Shown here: piece after piece, positions 27,847 through 36,532 of the stretch
How positions within the stretch are numbered: position 1 is the stretch's first letter
Layout: each line of letters opens with the position of its first letter
Source of the DNA: Microbacterium sp. cf046
GTDB taxonomy: Bacteria > Actinomycetota > Actinomycetes > Actinomycetales > Microbacteriaceae
DNA: 64,000 bases
NCBI RefSeq assembly: GCF_900114345.1
Contig: NZ_FOZJ01000003.1
Span: 62,001 to 126,000, forward strand
Direction: 5' to 3'
Notes under the pieces: model-generated
The model's input: only the letters and a program-made list of their open reading frames with translations
What the model was told of the DNA's origin: nothing
The model's database searches: none
Made by a program: the position numbers and the translations under genes

Positions 27847-28722
27847 ATGAAGCTCATCACCTTCGACGGCGGCCGGGTCGGCCGCCTCGAGCTCGAAGAA
27901 GGCACCGTCATCGAGCTCGACGTGCCCTCGACCCGCGAGTTCTTCGAGCGCGGCGGCGACGTCCGCGAGACCGGCGAGCGCCTGGCGTACGCCGACGTGA
28001 AGCTCGAGGCGCCGATCCGCCCGAAGAAGTTCTTCCACACCGCCGGCAACTTCGCCGATCACCACAACGAGCTCACGGCGGTGGACTGGTCGCACCCGGT
28101 GCACAAGGGCATCGTGTTCTTCCAGAACGTCGACGCGATCATCGGCCCGGATGACGAGATCGTCTATCCCGAGGGCCTCACGAAGGAGCTCGACTACGAG
28201 CTCGAGCTCGGCATCATCATCGGCAAGGCGGGCAAGTTCTTCGGACCCGACGAGGCCGACGACTACATCGCCGGCTTCACGGTGTTCAACGACATCACCG
28301 CGCGCGACATCCAGCGCAAGGAGATGGAGTCTGGCGTCTTCTCCTTCTCGAAGGGCATCGACACGTTCTGCCCGATCGGCCCATGGATCGTCACGCGCGA
28401 CGAGGTGCCCGACATGCACGAGCTGCCGATGCAGCTGCGGGTCAACGGCGAGGTGCGCCAGCAGGGCAACACCAACCAGACGCGGATCAAGTTCCCGCAC
28501 CTGGTCGCGTACCACTCCCCGCAGATCTACAGCGCGGGAGACATCATCACGACCGGCACGATCTCAGGCGTGGCGGCGGTGCAGCCGAACCCGTTCGACT
28601 TCTACCTGAAGCCGGGCGACGAGATCGAAGCCGAGATCACCGGCATCGGCACGCTCCGCAACAAGGTCATCTCGTGGGAGGACCGCTACGGCGAGCCCGC
28701 CCCGCAGCGGGTCGACTGGTGA
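27847..28722 (+). CDS. Fumarylacetoacetate hydrolase-family protein
   Basis: A 291-residue FAH-fold protein with AAGGAG before the ATG. Landmarks are 'ELDYELELGIIIGKAG' (metal acids), 'FTVFNDITARDIQ' and 'IGPWIVTRDEV'. The C-terminal 'GDIITTGTISGVAA' replaces the usual GTPxGxG. Members split acylpyruvates or 2,4-diketo acids, or hydrate or decarboxylate related compounds. Overlap with the next FAH gene (GTGA) suggests two isoenzymes or a heteromer. A role as 2,4-diketo-3-deoxy-rhamnonate hydrolase, or in aromatic ring-cleavage products, fits equally. Confidence 0.85.
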   Translation: MKLITFDGGRVGRLELEEGTVIELDVPSTREFFERGGDVRETGERLAYADVKLEAPIRPKKFFHTAGNFADHHNELTAVDWSHPVHKGIVFFQNVDAIIGPDDEIVYPEGLTKELDYELELGIIIGKAGKFFGPDEADDYIAGFTVFNDITARDIQRKEMESGVFSFSKGIDTFCPIGPWIVTRDEVPDMHELPMQLRVNGEVRQQGNTNQTRIKFPHLVAYHSPQIYSAGDIITTGTISGVAAVQPNPFDFYLKPGDEIEAEITGIGTLRNKVISWEDRYGEPAPQRVDW

Positions 28723-29588
28723 GGATCGCGAACCTCGGCGGCCGAGCCGTCCTCGTCGTCGGCGAGGGTGCGATCGACATCGCCGGTGCGTCGGACGGCC
28801 GTTTCGGGCCCGACCCGCAGGCGCTGTTCGACGACTGGGCGGCCTTTGCAGAGTGGGCCTCCGCACTCGACGCGCTGAGCCGGTTGTCGAGCAGCGGCGA
28901 AGCCGCGTATCGAGACATTGACGTCACCGACCTGGGCGCGCCCGTCCCGCGCCCCCGCCAGGTGTTCGCGATCGGCCTGAACTACGCCGAGCACGCGGCC
29001 GAGGCCGGCTACCCGCCCGACTCGATGCCCGTGACGTTCACGAAGTTCCCGTCGTCGATCGTCGGGCCGGATGCCGTCGTCGCACTGCCTGAGGGTCATG
29101 TCGACTGGGAGGTCGAGCTCGTCGTGGTGATCGGCCGCGAGGCGCACAAGGTCGACCGGGAAAGCGCCTGGGATCACGTCGCCGGCCTCACGATCGGCCA
29201 GGACCTCTCGGAGCGCATTACGCAGATGCAGGGCTCTGCCCCGCAGTTCAGCCTCGGCAAGTCGTTTCCCGGGTTCGGCCCGACCGGCCCCTGGCTCGTC
29301 ACCCCCGATGAGTTCGCCGACAAGGACGACCTCGCGATCTCCTGCGCTCTGTCGGGCGAAGGGATGCAGTCCTCGCGCACGTCGATGATGCTCTACGACG
29401 TCCCCGAGCTGCTGGTGCGGCTCTCGGCGGTCTGCCCATTGCTGCCGGGTGACATCATCTTCTCGGGCACGCCGTCCGGCATCGGCAACCGTCGCACGCC
29501 GCAGCGGTTCATCGGCCCCGACGACGTGCTGGTCAGCGAAATCGAGGGCATCGGCACGCTGACGACCCGGTTCGTCGCCGGCGGCTGA
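28719..29588 (+). CDS. Fumarylacetoacetate hydrolase-family protein
   Basis: A 289-residue FAH protein with a GTG start overlapping the previous stop. It is nearer to the standard hydratase/hydrolase branch: 'FAIGLNYAEHAAE', 'VDWEVELVVVIGREAHKV', 'TIGQDLSERITQ', 'GPWLVTPDEF' and 'LPGDIIFSGTPSGIG'. A conserved active-site His is in NYAEH. It differs from its neighbour, so the pair is not a recent duplication. It is one of four FAH-fold proteins in the island, including the fragment at base 1; their number points to more than one diketo-acid cleavage. Confidence 0.85.
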   Translation: MRIANLGGRAVLVVGEGAIDIAGASDGRFGPDPQALFDDWAAFAEWASALDALSRLSSSGEAAYRDIDVTDLGAPVPRPRQVFAIGLNYAEHAAEAGYPPDSMPVTFTKFPSSIVGPDAVVALPEGHVDWEVELVVVIGREAHKVDRESAWDHVAGLTIGQDLSERITQMQGSAPQFSLGKSFPGFGPTGPWLVTPDEFADKDDLAISCALSGEGMQSSRTSMMLYDVPELLVRLSAVCPLLPGDIIFSGTPSGIGNRRTPQRFIGPDDVLVSEIEGIGTLTTRFVAGG

Positions 29589-29621
29589 CGCTCGCATCCA
29601 CCACGACGAGACGGACACGCC

Positions 29622-31235
29622 ATGACCTCGGTGAACCCGATCCTGCCCGGCTTCAACCCCGACCCGAGCGTCGTGCTCGTGGACGACGTGTACTACCTCG
29701 TCACCTCGACGTTCGAGTACCTGCCCGGGATGCCGGTCTACCGCAGCGACGACCTCGAGGACTGGACCCTGATCGGCCATGTCGCGACCCGCGAGGAGCA
29801 GATCGGGATCCGTCACTCGCCCACCCCTGGCGGAGTGTTCGCGCCGACCATCCGTTTCCACGACGGACGATTCCACGTGATCGTCAGCGTGATGTTCAAC
29901 GCGCGCGGCTGCGTGGTCTTCACTGCGGATCGCCCCGAGGGTCCGTGGTCGGACGGCGTCCAGATCCCCGCGGTCGACGGGATCGACCCCGATCTCGCCT
30001 GGGACGACGAGGGAAACGCATATGTGACCTACGCGGTGATGGGCCAGGGCATCCGCCAGCTGCGCGTCGACCTCGAGACCGGCGAGGCGCTCACGGAGCC
30101 CCGCGCGCTGTGGTCGGGCACCGGACACGCGGCGCCCAGTGGGGCTCCGCCCCACACCCCCGGCTCGCTGACGCACGCCGATGGGGCTCCGCCCCAAACC
30201 CCCGGCTCTGCGAGCCACGCCCCAGAAGGCCCGCACCTCTACCGCCGCGGTGACGACTGGTACCTGTTGATCGCCGAGGGCGGCACCGAGCGCGGGCACA
30301 CCGTCGCCATCGCCCGTGGCACTTCACCGGAGGGCCCCTTCGAAGGATTCGCGGGCAACCCGATCCTGACCGCGCGCAGCACGTCGAGCCCCGTGCAGAA
30401 CGTCGGCCACGCCGATCTCGTCGATGCACCCGGCGGCGGCACCGCCCTCGTCGCCCTGGGCGTGCGCCCCTGCGGGTTCACCCGCTCGTTCTCGCCGCTC
30501 GGCCGGGAGACCTTCCTCACTCGCGTCGATTGGGTCGACGGCTGGCCGCAGGCCGAGCCGATCGTGGTCGAACCCCGTGCGGGCGAGGAGGTCGAGGTGC
30601 TCGACACCGCCGTGCCGCTCGAGCAGTCGGGATGGATCGCCGTGCGGCAGACGCCGGCCGAGATCGCGACCGTCGACGGTGAAGGCCGCCTCGTCCTCAC
30701 CGGGCACGGCACGGATCTGGCCGATCCGCTGCCGAGCTTCGTCGGCCGCCGCCAGTCGCACATCGACATGAGCTTCTCGGCGGTGGTGGATGCCGTGGCC
30801 GGCGTGGGCGGAATCGCCGCACGGCACTCCGAGCAGCACTGGTTCGGTGTCGATGCGCACGACGACGGAGCCGTGACCACGGTGACCGCCCGCGCCGCGC
30901 TGGCCGGCTTCACGCACGAGTGGCGCGCCAAGCTGCCATCGGGCGGGGTGAAGCTCAGCATCCGATCGCGTGGCACCAGCGGCGACCTCGGCAAGCTCGA
31001 GGTCGGCGGCGATCGGATACAGCTCGTAGCTGCCGGGGCGATTCCCACCGGGGCTCCGCCCCAGACCCCTGGCTCGCTGACGGGCGCTGACCACGCAGAG
31101 GTCGTGCTCGCCGAGCTCGACGGGCGCTACTGGGCATACGAGACGACCGAGTCCTTCACCGGCCGCGTGCTGGGGTTGTATGCGATCGACGGCGTGGTGA
31201 CCTTCGCGGATGTGACCTACCGGGGCCGGGCGTGA
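29622..31235 (+). CDS. GH43 beta-xylosidase/alpha-L-arabinofuranosidase-like enzyme with repeat insertions
   Basis: A 537-residue cytoplasmic GH43: five-bladed propeller with base Asp14 (GFNPDPS), pKa-modulating Asp122 (GIDPD) and acid Glu202 (PEGPHLY), then a C-terminal beta-sandwich domain from about residue 330. Unusually, residues 174-200 are two copies of a GAPPxTPGS(L/A) peptide, encoded by a 42-bp tandem repeat of a palindromic element. They end one residue before the PEGPHLY motif. A third copy is at about 477-487 in the C-terminal domain. The same element occurs in a gap at 42511. The stop overlaps the GH78 start (GTGA). It probably removes arabinose or xylose from the same glycosides as the rhamnosidase. 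Confidence 0.85.
   Translation: MTSVNPILPGFNPDPSVVLVDDVYYLVTSTFEYLPGMPVYRSDDLEDWTLIGHVATREEQIGIRHSPTPGGVFAPTIRFHDGRFHVIVSVMFNARGCVVFTADRPEGPWSDGVQIPAVDGIDPDLAWDDEGNAYVTYAVMGQGIRQLRVDLETGEALTEPRALWSGTGHAAPSGAPPHTPGSLTHADGAPPQTPGSASHAPEGPHLYRRGDDWYLLIAEGGTERGHTVAIARGTSPEGPFEGFAGNPILTARSTSSPVQNVGHADLVDAPGGGTALVALGVRPCGFTRSFSPLGRETFLTRVDWVDGWPQAEPIVVEPRAGEEVEVLDTAVPLEQSGWIAVRQTPAEIATVDGEGRLVLTGHGTDLADPLPSFVGRRQSHIDMSFSAVVDAVAGVGGIAARHSEQHWFGVDAHDDGAVTTVTARAALAGFTHEWRAKLPSGGVKLSIRSRGTSGDLGKLEVGGDRIQLVAAGAIPTGAPPQTPGSLTGADHAEVVLAELDGRYWAYETTESFTGRVLGLYAIDGVVTFADVTYRGRA
30140..30224 (+). repeat. Tandem palindromic repeat inside GH43, copies A and B
   Basis: Two units starting at 30140 and 30182 (42 bases apart), each opening with TGGGGCTCCGCCCCA and a following ACCCC(C)GGCTC. 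The repeat is in frame and encodes GAPPHTPGSL and GAPPQTPGSA beside the catalytic acid. Confidence 0.85.
31048..31083 (+). repeat. Palindromic repeat inside GH43, copy C
   Basis: CGGGGCTCCGCCCCAGACCC followed by CTGGCTCGCTGACGG; in frame, encoding GAPPQTPGSL in the C-terminal domain. It is nearly identical to the intergenic copy at 42511-42548 read in reverse. Confidence 0.85.
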
Positions 31236-33958
31236 GCGGTCCCCGCGATCTCCGCGTCGAGTACCTGCACGCCCCGATCGGCATCGGCACACGTGTGCCG
31301 CGGTTCTCGTGGATCGTCGACCACGCCCAAGACGCGTACGAGCTGGAGGTGTCCGCCGACGATCGCGTGGTCTGGGCCACTGGCATCGTCGAGAGCATCG
31401 AGACGTCGCTGATCGAGTACGCCGGCGCGCCCCTCGCCTCCGATACCGACTACCGGTGGCGTGTGCGCAGCCGCTCGGGAGACGCGTGGACCGAGTGGGC
31501 GGCATCCGGGTTCGGCACGTCCCTGCTGGATGCCGCCGACTGGGTCGCCGCGTGGGTCGAGCCGGTGCAGCAGGACGCGGTCGTCGAGCGCTGGAGCATC
31601 TTCGACTGGATCCGCGGACTCGGCCCCGAGACCCCTCCCGAGGATCGGCTGCGTCCGCCGCAGCTGCTTCGGCAGCGGTTCGTCGTGGGTGGGGGGATCA
31701 CCCGAGCACGGCTCTACGCGAGTGCCCGCGGGGTGTACTCGGCCTTCGTGAACGGCGGTCGCGCCGACGATCAGGTGCTCGCGCCGGGCTCCGACGCATA
31801 CGAGCACCGCATCTCCGTGCAGTCCTACGACGTCGCCGACGCACTGGTCGAGGGCGAGAACGTGCTGGGCATCGCCCTCGCGGACGGGTGGTGGGCGGGT
31901 CGGCTCGGCCTCACCGGCTCGAGCGCCCAGTACGGCACCCGCACCTCGGCGATCTGGCAGCTGCACCTCGAGTACGCCGACGGCGGCACCGAGGTCGTCG
32001 GCTCGGGTGCCGACGTGCGCAGCGCCCCAGGACCATGGGCCTACGCCGACCTGTTCGTCGGCGAGCACTTCGACCGGCGCGCGGTGCCTGCGGGATGGAA
32101 CCTGGCGCGGTTCGACGACGGCGAGTGGATGCCGGTGGCCGATGTGGGTCGCGACCACGGGGTGCTGCGTCCGTTCACCGGCGAGCCGATCCGGCGCGTG
32201 CTCGAACTTCGGGCGGTCGAGGTCGTCGAGACCCCGGACGGCTCGATCGTCGACTTCGGTCAGGTGATCGCCGGTCGCGTTCGACTGCGGCTGCGCGACA
32301 CCACGCCCGGGCAGCGCGTCGTGATCGAGCACACCGAGACGCTCGCCGCCGACGGGACGTGGTTCGACAACATCGTCGGCATCAACAAGGAGCAGACCGA
32401 CGTCTTCGTGGCGGCAGGCGGCGACGACGAGTGGGAGCCCGAGTTCACGTTCCACGGGTTTCGCTACGCACGGGTCCGCGGGCTCGGATCGGCGCTGTCA
32501 CCGGACGACATCGTCGCCGTTGTGATCGCGAGCGACCTCGAGCAGACCGGCTCGTTCGCCGCATCCGACGCCCGCCTCGACCGGCTGCATCAGAACGTCG
32601 TGTGGAGTCAGCGCGGCAACTTCCTCTCCGTCCCCACCGACTGCCCCCAGCGTGAGCGAGCAGGGTGGACCGGCGACATCCAGGCGTTCGTCGGCGCGGC
32701 GAGCAACAACGCGCAGGTCGTGCCGTTCCTGTCGCGGTGGCTCGACAACCTGCGCGCCGATCAGCTGCCCGACGGCCGGATCCCGATCTTCTCGCCGCGC
32801 TCGCCGTTCGATGCCGACGCCGCCGCGATCGCGCAGGGCGTCGGGTCGATCGTGGCCGCGGCCGGCTGGAGCGATGCGATCGCGACCGTTCCGTGGACGC
32901 TCTACGAGCGCACCGGCGATCGGCGCGTGCTCGAGGAGAACTACGACGCGATGGTGCGGTGGATCGAGTTCCAGCGGGCGAGCGCGGCCGCTGAGGTGCC
33001 TGACAGGCTGCGGGAGGCATCACTGTCAGCCGACTGCGCCGCCGCCCAATCGCTGCTGTACAACAGCGGTCTGCACTTCGGCGACTGGCTCACCCCGAGC
33101 ACGATGGAGTCGGGACCACTGCACGAGGCGATCATGATCGCCCCCACGCTCACCGGCGAGTACCTCGCGCCGATGTTCCAGGCGCAGACCCTGACGCTCG
33201 CGTCGCGCATCGCGTCCGTGCTCGGTCGGGAGTCGGATGCCGACGACTTCGCCGTGCGGGCTTCGGCCGTACGCGACGCCTTCGCGTCGGAGTACGTCGA
33301 CGCGAACGGTGACCTGCCGGTGCGGCTGCAGGGCGTGTACGTGCTCGCGCTCGCGTTCGACATGGTGCCGGTCGCGCTTCGCCCTGCGACTGCCGCGCAG
33401 CTGGTCGAGCTCGTGCACGCGCGCGGCGACCGGCTCGACACCGGATTCCTCTCGACGCCGTATCTGCTCGACGTGCTGTGCGACCACGGGTATCCGCAGG
33501 TTGCACGCACCCTGCTGTGGCAGTCGGAGATGCCGTCCTGGCTCTACGAGGTCGACCACGGCGCGACGACGTTCTGGGAGACCTGGGATGCGATCTCGCC
33601 CGACGGCGCGATCCGCCCGATGTCCTTCAACCACTACGCGCCCGGAAGCGTCGACGACTGGCTGTACCGGCGGGTCGCGGGCATCCGTTCGACATCGCCT
33701 GGCTATCGCACTGCAGCGATCGAGCCGGACTTCGAGATCGGCATCGAACACGCGGCGGCGCACGTGGGCACACCGTACGGCCGGCTGGGTGTGGAGTGGA
33801 CCAGGGCCGGGGATGCGGCATCCGTCGTCGTCGATGTGCCCTTCGGGATTGCCGCGACGCTGGTCGCGGGTGATCGAGAGATCGTGCTGGAGGTGGGTCG
33901 GAGCGTGCACGACGTGGTGCTCGGGCGTTCCGCGACGGCATCGACATCATCGGCGTGA
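31232..33958 (+). CDS. GH78 alpha-L-rhamnosidase, long form
   Basis: A 908-residue GH78 with a GTG start overlapping the GH43 stop. An N-terminal Ig-like domain (about 1-90, 'DLRVEYLHAPIGIGTRVPRFSW') precedes the Bac_rhamnosid_N domain. The catalytic region reads DCPQRERAGWTGD: one residue shorter than the canonical DCPQRDERxGW, with Glu475 as probable acid. The base is probably Glu783 in 'TTFWETWDA'. No signal peptide. It ends the operon that begins at 26163. Together with the shorter enzyme at 21362 it gives two cytoplasmic rhamnosidases of different architecture, probably for different linkages. Confidence 0.9.
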   Translation: MSGPRDLRVEYLHAPIGIGTRVPRFSWIVDHAQDAYELEVSADDRVVWATGIVESIETSLIEYAGAPLASDTDYRWRVRSRSGDAWTEWAASGFGTSLLDAADWVAAWVEPVQQDAVVERWSIFDWIRGLGPETPPEDRLRPPQLLRQRFVVGGGITRARLYASARGVYSAFVNGGRADDQVLAPGSDAYEHRISVQSYDVADALVEGENVLGIALADGWWAGRLGLTGSSAQYGTRTSAIWQLHLEYADGGTEVVGSGADVRSAPGPWAYADLFVGEHFDRRAVPAGWNLARFDDGEWMPVADVGRDHGVLRPFTGEPIRRVLELRAVEVVETPDGSIVDFGQVIAGRVRLRLRDTTPGQRVVIEHTETLAADGTWFDNIVGINKEQTDVFVAAGGDDEWEPEFTFHGFRYARVRGLGSALSPDDIVAVVIASDLEQTGSFAASDARLDRLHQNVVWSQRGNFLSVPTDCPQRERAGWTGDIQAFVGAASNNAQVVPFLSRWLDNLRADQLPDGRIPIFSPRSPFDADAAAIAQGVGSIVAAAGWSDAIATVPWTLYERTGDRRVLEENYDAMVRWIEFQRASAAAEVPDRLREASLSADCAAAQSLLYNSGLHFGDWLTPSTMESGPLHEAIMIAPTLTGEYLAPMFQAQTLTLASRIASVLGRESDADDFAVRASAVRDAFASEYVDANGDLPVRLQGVYVLALAFDMVPVALRPATAAQLVELVHARGDRLDTGFLSTPYLLDVLCDHGYPQVARTLLWQSEMPSWLYEVDHGATTFWETWDAISPDGAIRPMSFNHYAPGSVDDWLYRRVAGIRSTSPGYRTAAIEPDFEIGIEHAAAHVGTPYGRLGVEWTRAGDAASVVVDVPFGIAATLVAGDREIVLEVGRSVHDVVLGRSATASTSSA

Positions 33959-34125
33959 GCACCCCTCGGACCATCCGCATGGCGACACGGTAGAGCGGGC
34001 GTCGGACACGCCTCCGCTTGCACGTCGATTCCTCCCCACGTGGCCGTGAGAGTCGGTTGTGCACAGCTATAAAAGGCTTCTGATCTGGGCCTTTGAATGT
34101 CGGAGGCCCTCGCCAGAATGGCGGC

Positions 34126-35499
34126 ATGGCGAACCTCACCGACTCCCTCGAGAACCTCGGTGACGCGCTTGCTCGCGCGGTCGCAGCAGCATTCGACGAC
34201 GATGGGCTGAGATCCTGCGACGATGACGAGCTGCTCGCGGCCCTCGCGGAGGCTGGGCGGGTCCGGCGTCACGCGGAAGCGATCTTGGGCGAAGTGGTCG
34301 CGCACATGCTGGACCGAGATGACCATCTTGCGCATCCAGACCGGCTCACAACTCGGCACGGATGCCGCAGTCACGTGGAGCTCGTTCAGCGCGCGACGCG
34401 GGTCTCGAGTCGCACAGCATCGGATGTGGTCGCGACGGCCGAGGCCATTGGGCGGCGCATGGCGATCTCATCGGGTGAGGTGCTGCCGGCGGAGTTCCCG
34501 CGCATGCGGGAGGCCCTTCGCGGCGGTGACGTCGGCATCGACGGGATGACCGCGGTGACCGGCGCATTTCGCGGATGCATGGCAGGGCGCGCCGGACTCC
34601 TTGCGGCCGATGAGGAGCTGGCGGCGGCCGCGCGGGGAGACGGGCAGGACGCCGCGCCACCCGCCTCGGCCGACGAGCTTCGGGCAATCGCGCAGGTGTG
34701 GGCGGCCTATCTTGACCAGGACGGCGCAGAGCCCGCCGAGGCGCGAGCGCTGCGCAAGCGGGGCGTGACGATCGGACGTCGCGGCGCGGACGGGCTCGTC
34801 CCGCTGCGCGGCAATCTGCTGCCGGAGGTGGCCGCCCAGCTGCGGCTCGGGTTCGACAGCGTTCTCAATCCGAAGGTCGACGACGTCGTGGGTCCCTGCT
34901 TCACAGAAATCGAGCGCGTCGATCGTGACGAACCGGTCGAGCACGTGGCGGATCCGCGCACGTACGGACAGAAGCAGCACGACGCACTCGCCGCGCTGCT
35001 CGCGGCCGCTGCGGCATCCGGCGCTCTGCCGACCCTCGGCGGTGCGCCGCCCACTCTCGTTGTGTCGGTGCGCGAGGAGGATCTCGCGACGGGCCGCGGG
35101 CACGCTCACCTCCCGGGCGATGCCGAGCCCATTTCGCTCGCAGCCGCCCGTCAGATCGCGTGCGCGGGTGCGGTGCAACGGGTCGTTTCGAGCGCGAATG
35201 GTCGCATGGTGTCGATCACGACGCTCGACCGTGTGTTCAATCACCATCAGCGCCGCGGCATCACCATCCGGGACGGCGGATGCATCATCCCTGGATGCGA
35301 CGTGCCGCCGCAGTGGTGCGAGATCCATCACGTCCAAGAGCATTCACGTGGAGGGCAAACCCATACGGACAACGGGGCAAGTTGGCAATACGACCCTAAG
35401 AATACGCAGCCTCGCCGCCGCGTTACCCCCATAGTCTGTGGTTGTGTACCGATCGATCGAAATTCGGAACTTCCGTGGCCATCGCAAGCTATCGCTTGA
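34126..35499 (+). pseudogene. 13E12/DUF222 HNH endonuclease, 5' part, interrupted by the mobile element
   Basis: Leaderless ATG at 34126, six bases after CAGAAT. The chromosomal part ends at about 35375; the open frame then runs into the element and stops at 35499 with 40 foreign residues. The DUF222 helical region covers residues 1-330. The HNH core begins 'CIIPGCDVPPQWCEIHHVQEHSRGG' and breaks at 'HTDNG', losing the last metal ligand (LLCWFHHR), which is found at 39885. Joining the parts gives 474 residues, normal for the family. The nuclease is probably inactive now. The family's role in Actinobacteria is uncertain; copies are often targets or carriers of mobile DNA. Confidence 0.9.
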
Positions 35500-36532
35500 G
35501 AAGTTTGGGGACATAAACCTTCTCACCGGGCTGAACGATGCCGGGAAGACCAGTGTCCTCGAAGCAATCTTTATGCATGCGTGCGGCCCGCTAGCGGGAC
35601 TGTTCTCGATACAGACGATTCGGGCGATGCGCCATCAGGAAGACTTCTCCTTTGGTGCGGACGGCGAGAACCCTTGGGTCGGGTTGTTCTATCAGTTCAA
35701 CATGGCCCAGGCCATCGAGCTCCGGGCAGTGACCGCTCGTGGCTCCTTCGGGGTCGAACTCAGCGAGAACGTCAACGAGCTCCGGCACAGCTCTTTCGGT
35801 CGAAGGCTCGGAGGCGGTAACCGACCGCCAAGTAGTTCGATCGAGATAACTGTTCGGAGCCCGGCGAAAGATGCCGTCCGCTATCACCAGGAAGCCATTC
35901 TCCAAACTCCGTCAGCGGGTCCGCAATCTGGCGAGGTTGGCGTGCAATTGACCATCGATCCTCCAGTCAACGAGCCGTTGTTCGCTGCGGCATTGATCAA
36001 ACCTGGAACCACAGGGGCCGACCTCGCCACTGGCTTCTCCGATATGAGGAAACGAGGTGTGGAGGCCTTCTTGGTAGAGGCACTCAACGATCTCGACCCG
36101 AGGATCGCAGCGCTGGAGATTCTCGTTTCCAATGGGCGGCCAAAGTTGCACGCACGAGTCGGTGGCACGCTCGTGCCATTCGAGCTTCTTGGCGACGGGC
36201 CAAACACAGTTGCGCAGTATCTCGTTGCGATGTCAAATGCGCGCGATGGCGTGCTCCTCATTGACGAAATTGGCAATGGCGTGCACCACACTGTGCTGGG
36301 CCCGATGTGGAAGACGCTCAGCCGAGCAGCACGTACTCAAAATGTGCAGATCATCGCGACGACGCACAGCCAGGAACTCCTCACGGCAGCGCAAGACTCC
36401 ATCGCGAGCGAGAGTGACTTGGTGGTCTACCGTCTTCGCCGTTCCGAAGAAGTGATGGGCGAAACCCGCGTCGCGACGTATAGAGGCAGCAAGCTGAGCA
36501 CGGCCCTCGACGTGAATGTGGACCTTCGATGA
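35438..36532 (+). CDS. OLD/AAA15-type ATPase (putative defence protein)
   Basis: A 364-residue SMC-like ATPase. Walker A is GLNDAGKT (31-38) after 'IEIRNFRGHRKLSLEKFGDINLL', the N-terminal typical of OLD/RecF-like AAA15-21 proteins. The ABC-like signature is 'FELLGDGPNTV', Walker B is 'GVLLIDEIGNG' and the H-loop is 'IIATTHSQEL'. There is no TOPRIM domain in this chain; it is supplied by the next gene, whose ATG overlaps the stop. Start GTG 35438 or 35444 directly follows a TAGTCT -10-like box, so the message may be leaderless. Such ATPase plus TOPRIM pairs (PARIS, AbiL-like, split OLD) act as phage sensors with a nuclease effector. Confidence 0.8.
   Translation: MVVYRSIEIRNFRGHRKLSLEKFGDINLLTGLNDAGKTSVLEAIFMHACGPLAGLFSIQTIRAMRHQEDFSFGADGENPWVGLFYQFNMAQAIELRAVTARGSFGVELSENVNELRHSSFGRRLGGGNRPPSSSIEITVRSPAKDAVRYHQEAILQTPSAGPQSGEVGVQLTIDPPVNEPLFAAALIKPGTTGADLATGFSDMRKRGVEAFLVEALNDLDPRIAALEILVSNGRPKLHARVGGTLVPFELLGDGPNTVAQYLVAMSNARDGVLLIDEIGNGVHHTVLGPMWKTLSRAARTQNVQIIATTHSQELLTAAQDSIASESDLVVYRLRRSEEVMGETRVATYRGSKLSTALDVNVDLR

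Noticed and set aside
34069..34094. Rho-independent terminator AAAGGC...GCCTTT after GH78
   Set aside because: Only a 6-bp stem with an 11-base loop and no following T-run; too weak to call.
35370..35499. Functional HNH endonuclease ending at 35499
   Set aside because: The last 40 residues come from the element, and the final HNH ligands are missing and found at 39885, so the chain is a truncated remnant.
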